Positions 53,013 through 61,434 are shown, counted from the stretch's first letter. The stretch: DNA of 64,000 bases from DASUAL01 sp035763805 (GCA_035763805.1 DASUAL010000077.1:1-64000), one strand, 5' to 3'. Translations and numbers: made by a program. The notes: generated from the sequence alone by a model not told the origin.

Positions 53013-54876
53013 CGGTCGTGTCGGCGGGCGTAGTGTCGCGGGCGGTCGTGTCTTCCTCCGGTATGCCGGGGAGAATCGACGTCGGTTGCGGGGCGGTGTC
53101 CGCAGGGAGGGCCTCCCTGATACGCACGGCCACGGTCGTATCGGCGCCGAGGTATCGCGCCACCACGCGCGCAACGAGGGGCGCCACCGCTGAGCCGTGC
53201 CGCCAGAACTCCACGATAGCTCCGACGACGATCTCCGGCTTATCCGCGGGCGCGAACCCGATGAACCAGCCGTGATCCGGGCCGTGCGGGTTCTGGGAGG
53301 TCGCCGTCTTGCCGGCGATCGTGACCGCTTTGAGCCGGGCGCCGCGCGCCGTGCCGCGCTCGACCACGTTGATCATCGCCTGCCGCAGCCCGGCGAGCTG
53401 GTCGGGCGAGAGGCCCAGGCTCGCGCTCGTGCTGGCCGCCGGCCGGACGATGTAGGGGGAGCGGGCGTGCCCGTCGCTCGCCAGCATCTGGTAGAACCGC
53501 ACCATGTTGACGAGTGTCTGCGCGTTCTCCCCTTGGCCGATCGCGAGGTTCAGCGTCACGGCCGAGGTCCAGCGGCGCGGGCCGTAGAAGCGGTCGTAGT
53601 AGTCGGTCCCCGCTGGGAACTCGGACGTGATCTCGCCGGGCAGGTCGATCCCGGTGCGCGTGCGGAACCCCAGGGCGGTGGCGTCCTCGAGCAGCGACGT
53701 CAGGCCGATCTTGAGCCCGAGTTGGTAGAAGTACACGTCGCAGCTCTGCGCGATCGCGTCGCTGAGCGGCAGGTCGCCGTGCCCAGCGGCGTCCCAGCAT
53801 CGGAAAAAGCGATTGCCGTACTGCAGCCCGCCCCGGCACGGGATCGGCATCCGGCTCCGGAAGTTGACGATCCCGCGCTTGAGAGCGATCGCCGCCATGG
53901 CCAGCTTCCACGCGGAGCCGGGGGGATAGCGCGCCTGGATCGTTCGGTCGAACAGCGGGTGGCTCTCGCTCTCGCTGAGGCGCCGCCAGTAGTCGGGATC
54001 GACCCCGCCGACGAATGCGTTGGGATCGAAGCCCGGCGAGCTGTAGAGGGCGAGGACCTCCCCGGTGTTGGGGTTGAGCGCCAGCAGCGCGCCGCGCTGC
54101 CCCGCCGGGAAGATGTCGGCGACGTAGCGCTGCAGGTCGAGGTCGATGGTCGTGTGCAACGGCTTCCCGGCCACCGGGGCGAGCCGCGACGCGGGGTCGG
54201 CCTCCCGCACCACGTGGCCGAGGGCGCTCACCTCCACGAACCGGACGCCGTCGGCGCCGCGGAGCGAGTCGTCATACTGGCGCTCCAGCCCGTGCTTCCC
54301 CACGAGGCCGCCGAGCCGCACCGCTGCGAATCGGCGCTGGGAGCGCTCCGTCTCCGTCACCTCACCCACGTAGCCCACGAGGTGGGCCACCAGCCCCGAG
54401 TCCGGATAGAAGCGCTTGGGCTCGGGCTGGATGAGCAACCCGGGAAAGATCAGCCGCCGCTCCTCCAGCGCCGACACCACGTCGAACGTGGCGCGGGGCA
54501 GCACCATCACCGGCAGATACGGGGCCCGTTGGTAGCGGCTCAGGATGTGCTCGATCCCGAGGCTGTCCAGCTTGACGATCGGTGCGATGCGCGTGAGCGT
54601 GGCGCGCAACGAGTCCTGGTTGCCCGGGAGCAGCGACACCGTATAACCCGGGACGTTCTCGGCGAGGACTCTGCCGTTGCGGTCGGTGATGATGCCGCGC
54701 GGCGCGGGCAGCGGGATGGGCCGCAAGCGGTTCGTTTCGGACTGGAGCTCGTACTTGCCGTGCTCGAGGATCTGGGTGCGGAAGAACACGAGCACCACCA
54801 CGCCCGTCACCGTCCACACGACGGCCCGCACCACGCGCAGGCGGCGATCGAGCAGGTGCGGGTGGAAGACGTTCAT
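52984..54876 (-). CDS. mrdA: Penicillin-binding protein 2 (elongation transpeptidase)
   Basis: 630 residues. One N-terminal membrane helix (17-33), the PBP dimerisation region ('APRGIITDRNGRVLAENVPGY'), then the transpeptidase domain with SxxK 'SAWK' at 321-324 and SxD-type 'SCD' at 378-380. The third box is KTA (523-525, 'AGKTATSQNP') rather than KTG. A Thr/Asp/Pro-rich tail of about 40 residues follows the last beta strand. It crosslinks lateral-wall peptidoglycan with RodA and MreCD. ATG overlaps the mreD stop. Confidence 0.93.
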   Translation of the reverse strand: MNVFHPHLLDRRLRVVRAVVWTVTGVVVLVFFRTQILEHGKYELQSETNRLRPIPLPAPRGIITDRNGRVLAENVPGYTVSLLPGNQDSLRATLTRIAPIVKLDSLGIEHILSRYQRAPYLPVMVLPRATFDVVSALEERRLIFPGLLIQPEPKRFYPDSGLVAHLVGYVGEVTETERSQRRFAAVRLGGLVGKHGLERQYDDSLRGADGVRFVEVSALGHVVREADPASRLAPVAGKPLHTTIDLDLQRYVADIFPAGQRGALLALNPNTGEVLALYSSPGFDPNAFVGGVDPDYWRRLSESESHPLFDRTIQARYPPGSAWKLAMAAIALKRGIVNFRSRMPIPCRGGLQYGNRFFRCWDAAGHGDLPLSDAIAQSCDVYFYQLGLKIGLTSLLEDATALGFRTRTGIDLPGEITSEFPAGTDYYDRFYGPRRWTSAVTLNLAIGQGENAQTLVNMVRFYQMLASDGHARSPYIVRPAASTSASLGLSPDQLAGLRQAMINVVERGTARGARLKAVTIAGKTATSQNPHGPDHGWFIGFAPADKPEIVVGAIVEFWRHGSAVAPLVARVVARYLGADTTVAVRIREALPADTAPQPTSILPGIPEEDTTARDTTPADTTDATPPPRDR

Positions 54877-55370
54877 GCGTCGCTCAGACGGATCGCGAGG
54901 TGGCGCCCGAACAGCCACAGCACCAACATGCCCGCGACCGCCGTCGTGAGGCTCTGCAGCGGCGACCACACGAGCAGCTCCCAGCCCAGTACGCCGGCCG
55001 TCAGCTTTCCCGAGAAGAGCGCCACCACGAGATTCCGGAACCAGGTCCCCGCGAAGAACAGCCACCCGTTCACGAACAGATTCTCCGCGAAGAAGACCGC
55101 CTTGCTCCAGGACGAGAGATAGCCGATCACCGTGTGCGCCAGCGCCCCGACGCCGAACGATGCAGGCGTCAGCGCGTCGCGCAACAGTCCGACCAGGAAT
55201 CCCACGCCCGCGCTCGGGCCGGGCTGGGCCCGGATCGTGTAGATCAGCAGCGCCAGCAGCAGGAAATCCGGTGCGATCCGCTCGTCGCCCAGCCGGCCAC
55301 GCACCGAGAACTGCAGCACGACGAGGCCCGCGAGGATCACGAAGAAGCGGTACTTGTCGCTGCGCCTCAC
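54873..55370 (-). CDS. mreD: Rod-shape-determining protein MreD
   Basis: 165 residues with about five hydrophobic helices. 'APDFLLLALLIYTIR', 'GVGFLVGLLRDALTPASFGVGALAHTVIGYL' is the MreD core. Inner-membrane partner of MreC in the elongasome. ATGA overlaps with mreC on one side and mrdA on the other. Confidence 0.88.
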   Translation of the reverse strand: MRRSDKYRFFVILAGLVVLQFSVRGRLGDERIAPDFLLLALLIYTIRAQPGPSAGVGFLVGLLRDALTPASFGVGALAHTVIGYLSSWSKAVFFAENLFVNGWLFFAGTWFRNLVVALFSGKLTAGVLGWELLVWSPLQSLTTAVAGMLVLWLFGRHLAIRLSDA

Positions 55371-56218
55371 GGCGTCTTCCCCTCCGACTGGAACGCCGCT
55401 CGCAGGTCACCACGGATCGATTGCCCGGTGAGAATCATCACGTGGGTAACCGCTGCAGGGTGCACTGCCGGCCGGACGAGGTAGGTGCGCTCCCAGCCTT
55501 CCGCTTCCCCAGCCACCCGCACTACGGCACCGATCCGGATGCCGCGGGGCAGGACGCCGCCCAGGCCCGAGGTGATGATCGGCGTCCCATCCGGTACGAG
55601 CTGCCGGTACGGCACGCCCTGGAGCTCGAGCAGCCAGCTCCAAGGTCCGTCACTGCCGTACGGCGCGACGATGCCGTACACGCTGCCATCCTCCGCCATG
55701 GCACTGGCGCGGAATTCCGGGTGCGCCCACGTGACCACCACGCTCGTCTGGGCATCCACGGATCCGACCATCCCGACGAGTCCCTCCGGGCTGACCACGG
55801 CTGCCAGCGGCTTGACGCCTCTGGCCCGCCCGGCGGAGACCACGAACGTGAGCGCGTTGGTGGGCTCTGCCTGGTGCAGCACTTCCGCCGGCACGTAGCC
55901 CGATGCAAGGCGCGCCCCGAGGCCGAGCAGGCTCCGCAGTCGCTCGTTCTCGCTGCGCAGCTCCGGAAGGAATGTGGCGGCGAGCGCGGCCGAATCGCGC
56001 TGGGCGACCACCGCGTCGTAGCGCTCCAGCGAGGCGGACAGCAGCTCGGTCTGCTGCTGCAGCGCCAGGAACGGCGCGAGCACCGTCTGGCGCAGCGCGC
56101 GCGCAAACGGATCGCGGAGGCGATCCGGCAGGCTCATCGCGGCGAGGGACAGGAGGACGCACCCGATGAAGACGAGGGTGTCGGCGCGTGACGCGTAGCG
56201 GTCCGCTGCGAGCGCCAT
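55367..56218 (-). CDS. mreC: Rod-shape-determining protein MreC
   Basis: 283 residues. A single N-terminal membrane helix is followed by a coiled coil (about 50-95) and the double beta-barrel domain with 'YVPAEVLHQ', 'KPLAAVVSPEGLVGMVGSVDAQTSVVVTWAHPEF', 'TPIITSGLGGVLPRGIRIG'. It links cytoplasmic MreB to periplasmic PBP2. It starts five bases after mreB. Confidence 0.93.
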   Translation of the reverse strand: MALAADRYASRADTLVFIGCVLLSLAAMSLPDRLRDPFARALRQTVLAPFLALQQQTELLSASLERYDAVVAQRDSAALAATFLPELRSENERLRSLLGLGARLASGYVPAEVLHQAEPTNALTFVVSAGRARGVKPLAAVVSPEGLVGMVGSVDAQTSVVVTWAHPEFRASAMAEDGSVYGIVAPYGSDGPWSWLLELQGVPYRQLVPDGTPIITSGLGGVLPRGIRIGAVVRVAGEAEGWERTYLVRPAVHPAAVTHVMILTGQSIRGDLRAAFQSEGKTP

Positions 56219-56222
56219 CCCG

Positions 56223-57266
56223 CTAGGTCGTCAGGACGTTGCGGTACTTCTCCGGATCGTCGAGGATGCGACCCGTGCCGCGCACGACGCAGGTCATGGG
56301 GTCCTCGTCGAGGTGAATCGGCAGGCCGGTCTCCTGCTGGAGCAGCACGTCGAGCCCCCGGATCAGGGCGCCACCGCCGGTCATGACGATGCCCCGGTCC
56401 ACGATGTCGCTCGCGAGCTCAGGCGGAGTGATCTCCAGCGCGCGGCGTACGGCATCGACGATCTGCTGGATCGGCTCCTGCACGGCCTCGCGGATCTCGC
56501 TCGAGTGCACGCGCACGATCTTCGGGATCCCGGAGACGAGGTCGCGCCCCTTGACTTCCATCTCGCGCTCCTCGCCCACAGGGGCGGCGGACCCGATCTG
56601 GATCTTGATCTGCTCGGCCGTAGGCTCGCCGATCAGCAGGTTATAGTTCTTGCGCATGAACTGGACGATCGCCTGATCCAGCTCGTCCCCACCCGTCCGG
56701 ATCGAGGTGTCGGACACGATCCCCGAGAGCGCGATCACCGCGATCTCGGTCGTGCCGCCGCCGATGTCGATGACCATGTTGCCCGTAGGGGTCTCGACCG
56801 GCAGGCCCACCCCGATCGCGGCCGCCATCGGCTCGGCGACCATGTAGACCTCCTTGGCCCCGGCTGACTGGGCGGAATCGCGCACGGCGCGCTTCTCCAC
56901 CTCCGTGATCCCGCTCGGCACGCACACGATCACCTTGGGCTTCACGCGGAACAGATGGCGGTCGATGATGGTCTTCAGGAAGAAGCGGAGCATCTTCTCG
57001 GTGACGTCGAAGTCGGCAATCACGCCGTCCTTGAGCGGTCGCACCGCGAGGATGCCGTCGGGAGTCCGGCCCAGCATCCGCTTCGCTTCGAGCCCGATCC
57101 CCTTGATCTTCCCCGTGGACTTCTCGATCGCCACGACGGACGGCTCGTTCAGGACGATGCCCTCGCCCTTCACGTAGATCAGGGTGTTGGCGGTGCCCAA
57201 GTCCACGGCAATCTCATTTGCCGGACTCCAGGCACCGAGCTTCAAATTCGGCCAGCGTAGCGGCAC
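56223..57266 (-). CDS. mreB: Rod-shape-determining protein MreB
   Basis: 347 residues, actin-like ATPase. Phosphate 1 'AVDLGTANTLIYVKG', phosphate 2 'MVIDIGGGTTEIAVIALSG', adenosine loop 'IVMTGGGALIRGLD'. Polymerises under the membrane and steers the elongasome. GTG start. First gene of an eleven-gene minus-strand run down to guaA in which gaps are at most 72 bases; a 130-base region separates it from the divergent ferredoxin gene. Confidence 0.97.
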   Translation of the reverse strand: MPLRWPNLKLGAWSPANEIAVDLGTANTLIYVKGEGIVLNEPSVVAIEKSTGKIKGIGLEAKRMLGRTPDGILAVRPLKDGVIADFDVTEKMLRFFLKTIIDRHLFRVKPKVIVCVPSGITEVEKRAVRDSAQSAGAKEVYMVAEPMAAAIGVGLPVETPTGNMVIDIGGGTTEIAVIALSGIVSDTSIRTGGDELDQAIVQFMRKNYNLLIGEPTAEQIKIQIGSAAPVGEEREMEVKGRDLVSGIPKIVRVHSSEIREAVQEPIQQIVDAVRRALEITPPELASDIVDRGIVMTGGGALIRGLDVLLQQETGLPIHLDEDPMTCVVRGTGRILDDPEKYRNVLTT

Positions 57267-57361
57267 GAGGGCACGAGGTCGTCGGGTGAAAGTTGGTAAG
57301 GCGGGCGCGGCCTTGGGCGCATCAAGCTAATGAAAAGCGTAACTCCAAGCAAGGCTGATGC

Positions 57362-57390
57362 TTGACGCCCCTCACGACCACCGCTAGCGT
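57362..57390 (+). promoter_or_regulatory. Predicted promoter of the ferredoxin gene, probably leaderless
   Basis: TTGACG (57362-57367), 17 bases, TAGCGT (57385-57390), then six bases to the ATG at 57397. As with truA, there is no room for a ribosome site, so the transcript probably starts at the ATG. Confidence 0.55.
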
Positions 57391-57396
57391 ACGGCC

Positions 57397-57597
57397 ATGC
57401 GACCCGCGCTGGCGGCCGAAGTGGCGGTAGTGGACCTGGAGCTGTGCGACCGCTGCGGCCTGTGCCTGCCACTCTGTCCCCCCGAAGCGATCCACCTGGA
57501 GTTCAACGATCTGGTGGTGGATCGGACCACCTGCACCGGCTGCCGGAAATGCGTCGCGCCCTGCCCCGTGGGCGCGCTGGCGATGGTCCATGCCTGA
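57397..57597 (+). CDS. 2[4Fe-4S] ferredoxin
   Basis: 66 residues. Two full CxxCxxCxxxCP motifs: 'CDRCGLCLPLCP' and 'CTGCRKCVAPCP', each able to bind one [4Fe-4S] cluster. Overlaps the next gene, a flavoprotein reductase, by eight bases, so it is the likely electron donor to that enzyme (inference from linkage). Confidence 0.93.
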   Translation: MRPALAAEVAVVDLELCDRCGLCLPLCPPEAIHLEFNDLVVDRTTCTGCRKCVAPCPVGALAMVHA

Positions 57598-58765
57598 CGT
57601 CGATGTCCTCGTCGTGGGCGCCGGTCCAGCCGGCTGCGTCGCCGCGCGGGAAAGCAAGCAGGCGGCGCCCGAGCTCGACGTGGTGTTGCTCGAGCGCGAC
57701 AGGGCGGTGGGCGCGCCGGTGCGTTGCGCCGAAGGCGTGGGCGACGCTGGCCTGCGCGAATTCGTCAGCCCGGACGGGGCGCCGTGGGTGGCCCGCAAGA
57801 TCACCCGCGTGATCTTCATCGCGCCCGACGATACGGAAGTGAAGGTGGCGGAGCGCGACGTTGGCTGGATCCTCGACCGCACGCGATTCGACGCGTTCCT
57901 CGCGGGAGCGGCATGCGCGGAGGGGGCGGAACTGCTCGTGGGCACCGAGGCCGCGGGGATGGAGCGCGCCCCCGATGGGCGCTGGGACGTCCGGGTGCGC
58001 GGCCCCTACGGCGAGGCCACCTATCGGGCCAAGCTCGTGGTAGGCGCCGACGGAGTCGAGGCGATGGTCGGCCGCTGGGCCGGGCTCGATACCCGCGTGC
58101 CCGCGCGCGACATGGAGTCGTGTGCCCAGTACGTCATTCAGGGAATCGAGTTCGACCCGGACGCCATCTACCTCCAGTTCGGGCGCCGCATCGCGCCGGG
58201 CGGGTACGCCTGGATCTTCCCCAAGGGCGTCGGGATCGCGAACGTCGGGCTCGGCATGGTCGCCCTGAAGAGCGACGGGCGGAACGCCCGTGAGTACCTC
58301 GACGCCTGGATCGCCCGGCGCTACCCCCGGGGCGCGCGCACCGCCTACACCGTAGGCGGCGTCATCGTCCACACCACGGTCAGGCAGACGTACACCGACG
58401 GGGTGCTGGTCGCGGGCGACGCGGCCCACATGATCAACCCGCTGTCCGGCGGCGGGATCGTGAATGCCATGAAGGCCGGCCGGCTCGCCGGCCGCACCGC
58501 CGCCGCCGCGGTCCGCACGGGAGACACGAGCGCGCGTGCCCTCGCGGCCTTCCATGCGAGCTGGATGGACCTGCTGGGCGAGGACCACCTCAAGTACTAC
58601 CGCATCAAGCGGGGGCTCGAGGAGCTGGACGACGAGTTCTTCAACTCACTGGCGCGCACGGTGAACCGGATCCCGCCGCACGAGCGCACGCTCGGCCGGA
58701 TCTTCACGCACGCGCTGGTGCGGCATCCGCAGCTGATCCCGGTGGCGGCGAGGTTCTTCGTGTGA
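57590..58765 (+). CDS. Geranylgeranyl reductase-family FAD enzyme
   Basis: 391 residues. N-terminal Rossmann motif 'VLVVGAGPAGCVAARE', then 'RCAEGVG' and the FAD-binding 'DGVLVAGDAAHMINPLSGGGIVNAM'. The family saturates isoprenoid chains (chlorophyll phytyl tail, archaeal lipids, menaquinone side chain). Coupling to a ferredoxin resembles archaeal-type reductases. Substrate is uncertain; a menaquinone tail is a reasonable guess in a non-phototroph. The gene is followed by a heptamer inverted repeat. Confidence 0.85.
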   Translation: MPDVDVLVVGAGPAGCVAARESKQAAPELDVVLLERDRAVGAPVRCAEGVGDAGLREFVSPDGAPWVARKITRVIFIAPDDTEVKVAERDVGWILDRTRFDAFLAGAACAEGAELLVGTEAAGMERAPDGRWDVRVRGPYGEATYRAKLVVGADGVEAMVGRWAGLDTRVPARDMESCAQYVIQGIEFDPDAIYLQFGRRIAPGGYAWIFPKGVGIANVGLGMVALKSDGRNAREYLDAWIARRYPRGARTAYTVGGVIVHTTVRQTYTDGVLVAGDAAHMINPLSGGGIVNAMKAGRLAGRTAAAAVRTGDTSARALAAFHASWMDLLGEDHLKYYRIKRGLEELDDEFFNSLARTVNRIPPHERTLGRIFTHALVRHPQLIPVAARFFV

Positions 58766-58766
58766 C

Positions 58767-58869
58767 AATGCGGAACGCGGAGTGCCAAATGCAGAACGGC
58801 AATGAAGGGTCGTTCGCGGCATGACGCGAGTCCGTCCATTCCGCATTCCGCATTCCACATTCCGCATTG
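58767..58869. repeat. Inverted heptamer repeat, GCGGAAT type, copy 2 (reductase-fabI gap)
   Basis: The left arm (58767-58800) has units GCGGAAC, GCGGAGT, GCCAAAT, GCAGAAC. The right arm (58837-58869), read as its reverse complement, carries GCGGAAT, GTGGAAT, GCGGAAT, GCGGAAT. 27 of 34 positions pair. It fills the whole space between the two genes. The arms are more diverged than in copy 1, chiefly by changes in the left arm. Confidence 0.85.
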
Positions 58870-58881
58870 GGGGCGGGGGCG

Positions 58882-59784
58882 ATGCTCGCGATTGATCTCC
58901 GGGGGAAGCGGGCTCTGGTTGCGGGGGTGGCGGATGATGGCGGCTACGGATTCGCCATCGCCAAGGCTCTCGCCGAAGCGGGCGCGACGGTCTGCACGGG
59001 GACCTGGCCCCCGGCGTTGAACATTTTCCTCAACCTGCTCGAACGACGCAAGATCGACGAGGCCCGGCGGATGTCGGACGGCTCGTTGCTCACGTTCGAG
59101 AAGATCTACCCGCTCGACGCAGCCTACGACACGCTCGCCGACGCCCCCGAGGACGTGCGCACCAACAAGCGCTATAAGGATGTGGGCGACTTTTCCGTGT
59201 CCGGGCTGGCGCAACGTTTCACGCAAGACTTCGGCGACACGCCGCTCGACATCGTGGTTCATTCGCTCGCCAACGGCCCCGAGGTGAAAAAGCCGCTGCT
59301 CGAGACGAGTCGCGGGGGCTACCTCACCGCGGTGAGCGTGAGCGCCTATTCGCTCGTGTCCATGGTCGCGCGCCTGGGGCCGCTGATGCGGCCCGGCGGG
59401 TCGTTCCTGTCGCTCACCTACATGGCCGGCGAGCGAGTGGTCCCGGGCTACGGCGGCGGGATGTCGTCGGCCAAGGCTGCGCTCGAGAGCGACACCCGCA
59501 CGCTCGCGTTCGAGGCGGGGCGGAAGTACGGGCTGCGCGTGAACACGATCTCGGCGGGCCCGCTCGCCTCCCGCGCCGCGAGCGCGATCGGCAAGATCGA
59601 GAAGATGGTGGCGTACTACGCGGCGAACGCCCCGCTAACGGAGCCGCTCACGGCCGGAGAGGTCGGCACCACCGCGGCGTTTCTCGCAAGCCCGCTCGCG
59701 AGCGGCATCACTGGGGCGACGATCTACGTGGACAAGGGGTACCATGCGATGGGTGTTGCGGTGACGGGGGGAAACCTGCTGTAA
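58882..59784 (+). CDS. fabI: Enoyl-[acyl-carrier-protein] reductase, plant-like FabI
   Basis: 300 residues from ATG 58882 (a TTG five codons earlier lies in the repeat). SDR fold with 'GVADDGGYGFAIAKALAEAG' and the family's Tyr/Lys in 'YMAGERVVPGYGGGMSSAKAALESD'. The insertion 'TWPPALNIFLNLLERRKIDEARRMSDGSLLTFEKIYPLDAAYD' region and 'VRTNKRY' are features of the plant/chlamydial long form rather than E. coli FabI. NADH reduction ends each fatty-acid elongation cycle. 'SSAKAALESDTRTLAFEAGRK' is likewise plant-like. Confidence 0.93.
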   Translation: MLAIDLRGKRALVAGVADDGGYGFAIAKALAEAGATVCTGTWPPALNIFLNLLERRKIDEARRMSDGSLLTFEKIYPLDAAYDTLADAPEDVRTNKRYKDVGDFSVSGLAQRFTQDFGDTPLDIVVHSLANGPEVKKPLLETSRGGYLTAVSVSAYSLVSMVARLGPLMRPGGSFLSLTYMAGERVVPGYGGGMSSAKAALESDTRTLAFEAGRKYGLRVNTISAGPLASRAASAIGKIEKMVAYYAANAPLTEPLTAGEVGTTAAFLASPLASGITGATIYVDKGYHAMGVAVTGGNLL

Positions 59785-59790
59785 CGGCGG

Positions 59791-59856
59791 GTCAGGTGTC
59801 AGGTGCTGGGTGTCAGGCATCCCCGCCCCTGGCACCTGGCACCCGACGCCTGACAC
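59791..59856. repeat. Inverted heptamer repeat, GTCAGGT type (after fabI)
   Basis: The left arm (59791-59818) is four 7-base units GTCAGGT, GTCAGGT, GCTGGGT, GTCAGGC. The right arm (59829-59856) is a diverged inverse copy built of GGCACCT, GGCACCC, GACGCCT. The spacer is only about 10 bases, so a tight hairpin forms between two converging genes. The right arm encodes the last residues of the opposing deacetylase. Confidence 0.8.
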
Positions 59857-60652
59857 GCGTCATAAGGGACGTCCCCACCGCGCACCGGTTCGCCGCATAT
59901 GCGACCAATCTTCCCACCGCGCCGACCGTATCCCGTTGCAGGCCGAAGGGCACGCTCCCAACGTCCCACATGTACACCGGGACCCGCGGCAGGCGCATGG
60001 CGGTGCCGGTGTCCCGCACGCCGCCGAAGCCCAGCTCGTAGCCGGCGGCGCGCGCCAGTCGCTCCACGCGCTCGTTCGCCGCGCCGAACGGATAAGCGAC
60101 TGCTCCTCCCGCGCCCTCCCCCAGCCGGGCCACGAGCGTGGCGCGCGAGCGGGCCAGCTCGTCCGCCGCCCGGGCGTCGTCGAGCCATGTCAGCCGCGCG
60201 TGCGTCGCCGTGTGCGAGCCGAAGTCGAAGCCGCCCCCCCGGTCCCCGCCCCGCCTCCGCCACCGCTCCACCGCATCCCAGTCGAGGTGGTCGAGCCGCC
60301 GCCACGTGTAGCGTGCGTCCCACGTGTTCGTCCCACCGACGTGATCGGTGACGAGGAACGTGGTGGCCGTGAAGCCCAGGCCGGCGAGCACGGGGTACGC
60401 GCTCTGGGCGAGGCTCGCGTAGCCGTCGTCGAAGGTGAGGAGGAACTCGTTGGCGGACGGTACGACGCCGCGTTGGACGCGGCCAGCGAACTCGGACAGC
60501 GTGAGTGTGCGCCACCCAGCCTTGGCCAGCGCCGTCATTTGGCGCTCGAACACCGAGCGGGAAACGCGCGTGACCCCGAGCTCGAGCGGGCCGCCGATGC
60601 GGTGGTAGCAGAGGACGGGAGGAAGCACGCCGGGCGACGGCGAGGCGGTCAC
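59813..60652 (-). CDS. Polysaccharide deacetylase (NodB-type)
   Basis: 279 residues. Carbohydrate esterase 4 motifs: 'LLTFDDGYASL' (catalytic Asp pair) and 'SHTATHARL' (metal His-x3-His). 'VLCYHRIGG' at the N-terminus is common in exported or cytoplasmic CE4 proteins; no clear signal peptide is visible. The last dozen residues ('RRRVPGARGGDA') come from the heptamer repeat, so the ancestral end is probably earlier. GTG start overlaps the next upstream gene's stop (GTGA). Substrate unknown. Confidence 0.85.
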   Translation of the reverse strand: MTASPSPGVLPPVLCYHRIGGPLELGVTRVSRSVFERQMTALAKAGWRTLTLSEFAGRVQRGVVPSANEFLLTFDDGYASLAQSAYPVLAGLGFTATTFLVTDHVGGTNTWDARYTWRRLDHLDWDAVERWRRRGGDRGGGFDFGSHTATHARLTWLDDARAADELARSRATLVARLGEGAGGAVAYPFGAANERVERLARAAGYELGFGGVRDTGTAMRLPRVPVYMWDVGSVPFGLQRDTVGAVGRLVAYAANRCAVGTSLMTRVRRRVPGARGGDA

Positions 60653-60960
60653 TGGCGGCCTTGGAGCCCGAGGATTCTCCTGGGGGTAATCCCGAGGGCT
60701 TTCATCTTTTCATTGTAGGTGAAGGCGTACCCCACGACGCAGATCGCGCCGAAGAGAGTCAGGCCGAGAGCCGCGAAGAGCCTCGGCAAGGCGAGGGGGC
60801 CGGCAACACCCAGGAACAGAAGGAAGCTTGCCACCCACGAGAGATATCCCGTGCCGGCGATCGCCAGCGGAGGATAGTGGAAGCGCCGAATACCGAGGAA
60901 GCAGGCGAGGCCAGCCCAGGTGAACACGGGGATGGTCAAGAGCATGAGGAGTCGGATCAT
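60649..60960 (-). CDS. Small membrane protein, unknown function
   Basis: 103 residues with three hydrophobic segments ('LLMLLTIPVFTWAGLACFLG', 'GYLSWVASFLLFLGVAG', 'LFAALGLTLFGAICVVGYAF') and a basic C-terminal tail. I do not recognise the family. The ATG is not preceded by a ribosome site. It overlaps the deacetylase gene by four bases, suggesting co-expression. Confidence 0.55.
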   Translation of the reverse strand: MIRLLMLLTIPVFTWAGLACFLGIRRFHYPPLAIAGTGYLSWVASFLLFLGVAGPLALPRLFAALGLTLFGAICVVGYAFTYNEKMKALGITPRRILGLQGRQ

Positions 60961-60977
60961 GGGGGGAGGGACCGGTG

Positions 60978-61358
60978 CTACATGCGCTCGACCCAGGGCG
61001 CGCGCCACTCTGGGGCCGGGAACGGCTTCGACCAGTAGGCAATCTCTTTGGCGATCAGGGCGTCCCGCATCACGAAGACGAAAACGCACTGATACGGCTC
61101 TCCATCGCCGTAGTCGAGGTTGGCCTCCAGCACCCAGACGTCACCGCTGCCGGTCATCCGCCGCGGCGTGACTCGAGGAAGGGAGGGAAAGCGGCTGTAG
61201 ATGGCCCGCCGGTTTTGCCCACCCCTGATCCGCTCGCCGGACTGCGGCCACTCCATGACGACGTCCTCGGTGAACAGCCTGTCGAGTGCCGCCAGGTCTC
61301 TCCCGTTGATCGCCGCCGCGAGCGCTTCGATGGTTGCGCGGTTCCTCGCCTCACTCAT
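60978..61358 (-). CDS. SnoaL/NTF2-like protein
   Basis: 126 residues. 'RATIEALAAAINGRDLAALDRLFTEDVVMEWP', 'ERIRGGQNRRAIYSRFP' and 'EIAYWSKPFPAPEWR' follow the NTF2-like cone fold with a ligand pocket. Such proteins are isomerases, hydrolases or ligand carriers; the function here cannot be assigned. Strong GAGGAGG ribosome site seven bases before the ATG. Confidence 0.75.
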   Translation of the reverse strand: MSEARNRATIEALAAAINGRDLAALDRLFTEDVVMEWPQSGERIRGGQNRRAIYSRFPSLPRVTPRRMTGSGDVWVLEANLDYGDGEPYQCVFVFVMRDALIAKEIAYWSKPFPAPEWRAPWVERM

Positions 61359-61434
61359 CCGAGCCTCCTCAGGCTACGCTGCGATGCTGCGAAGGTGCGG
61401 GCCAGACGCTGCGGGCGCAACAGCGTTGGACCCA

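Noticed and set aside
57267..57396. Riboswitch or small RNA between mreB and the ferredoxin gene
   Set aside because: Only promoter-like hexamers are visible; no conserved secondary structure or known riboswitch core was found.
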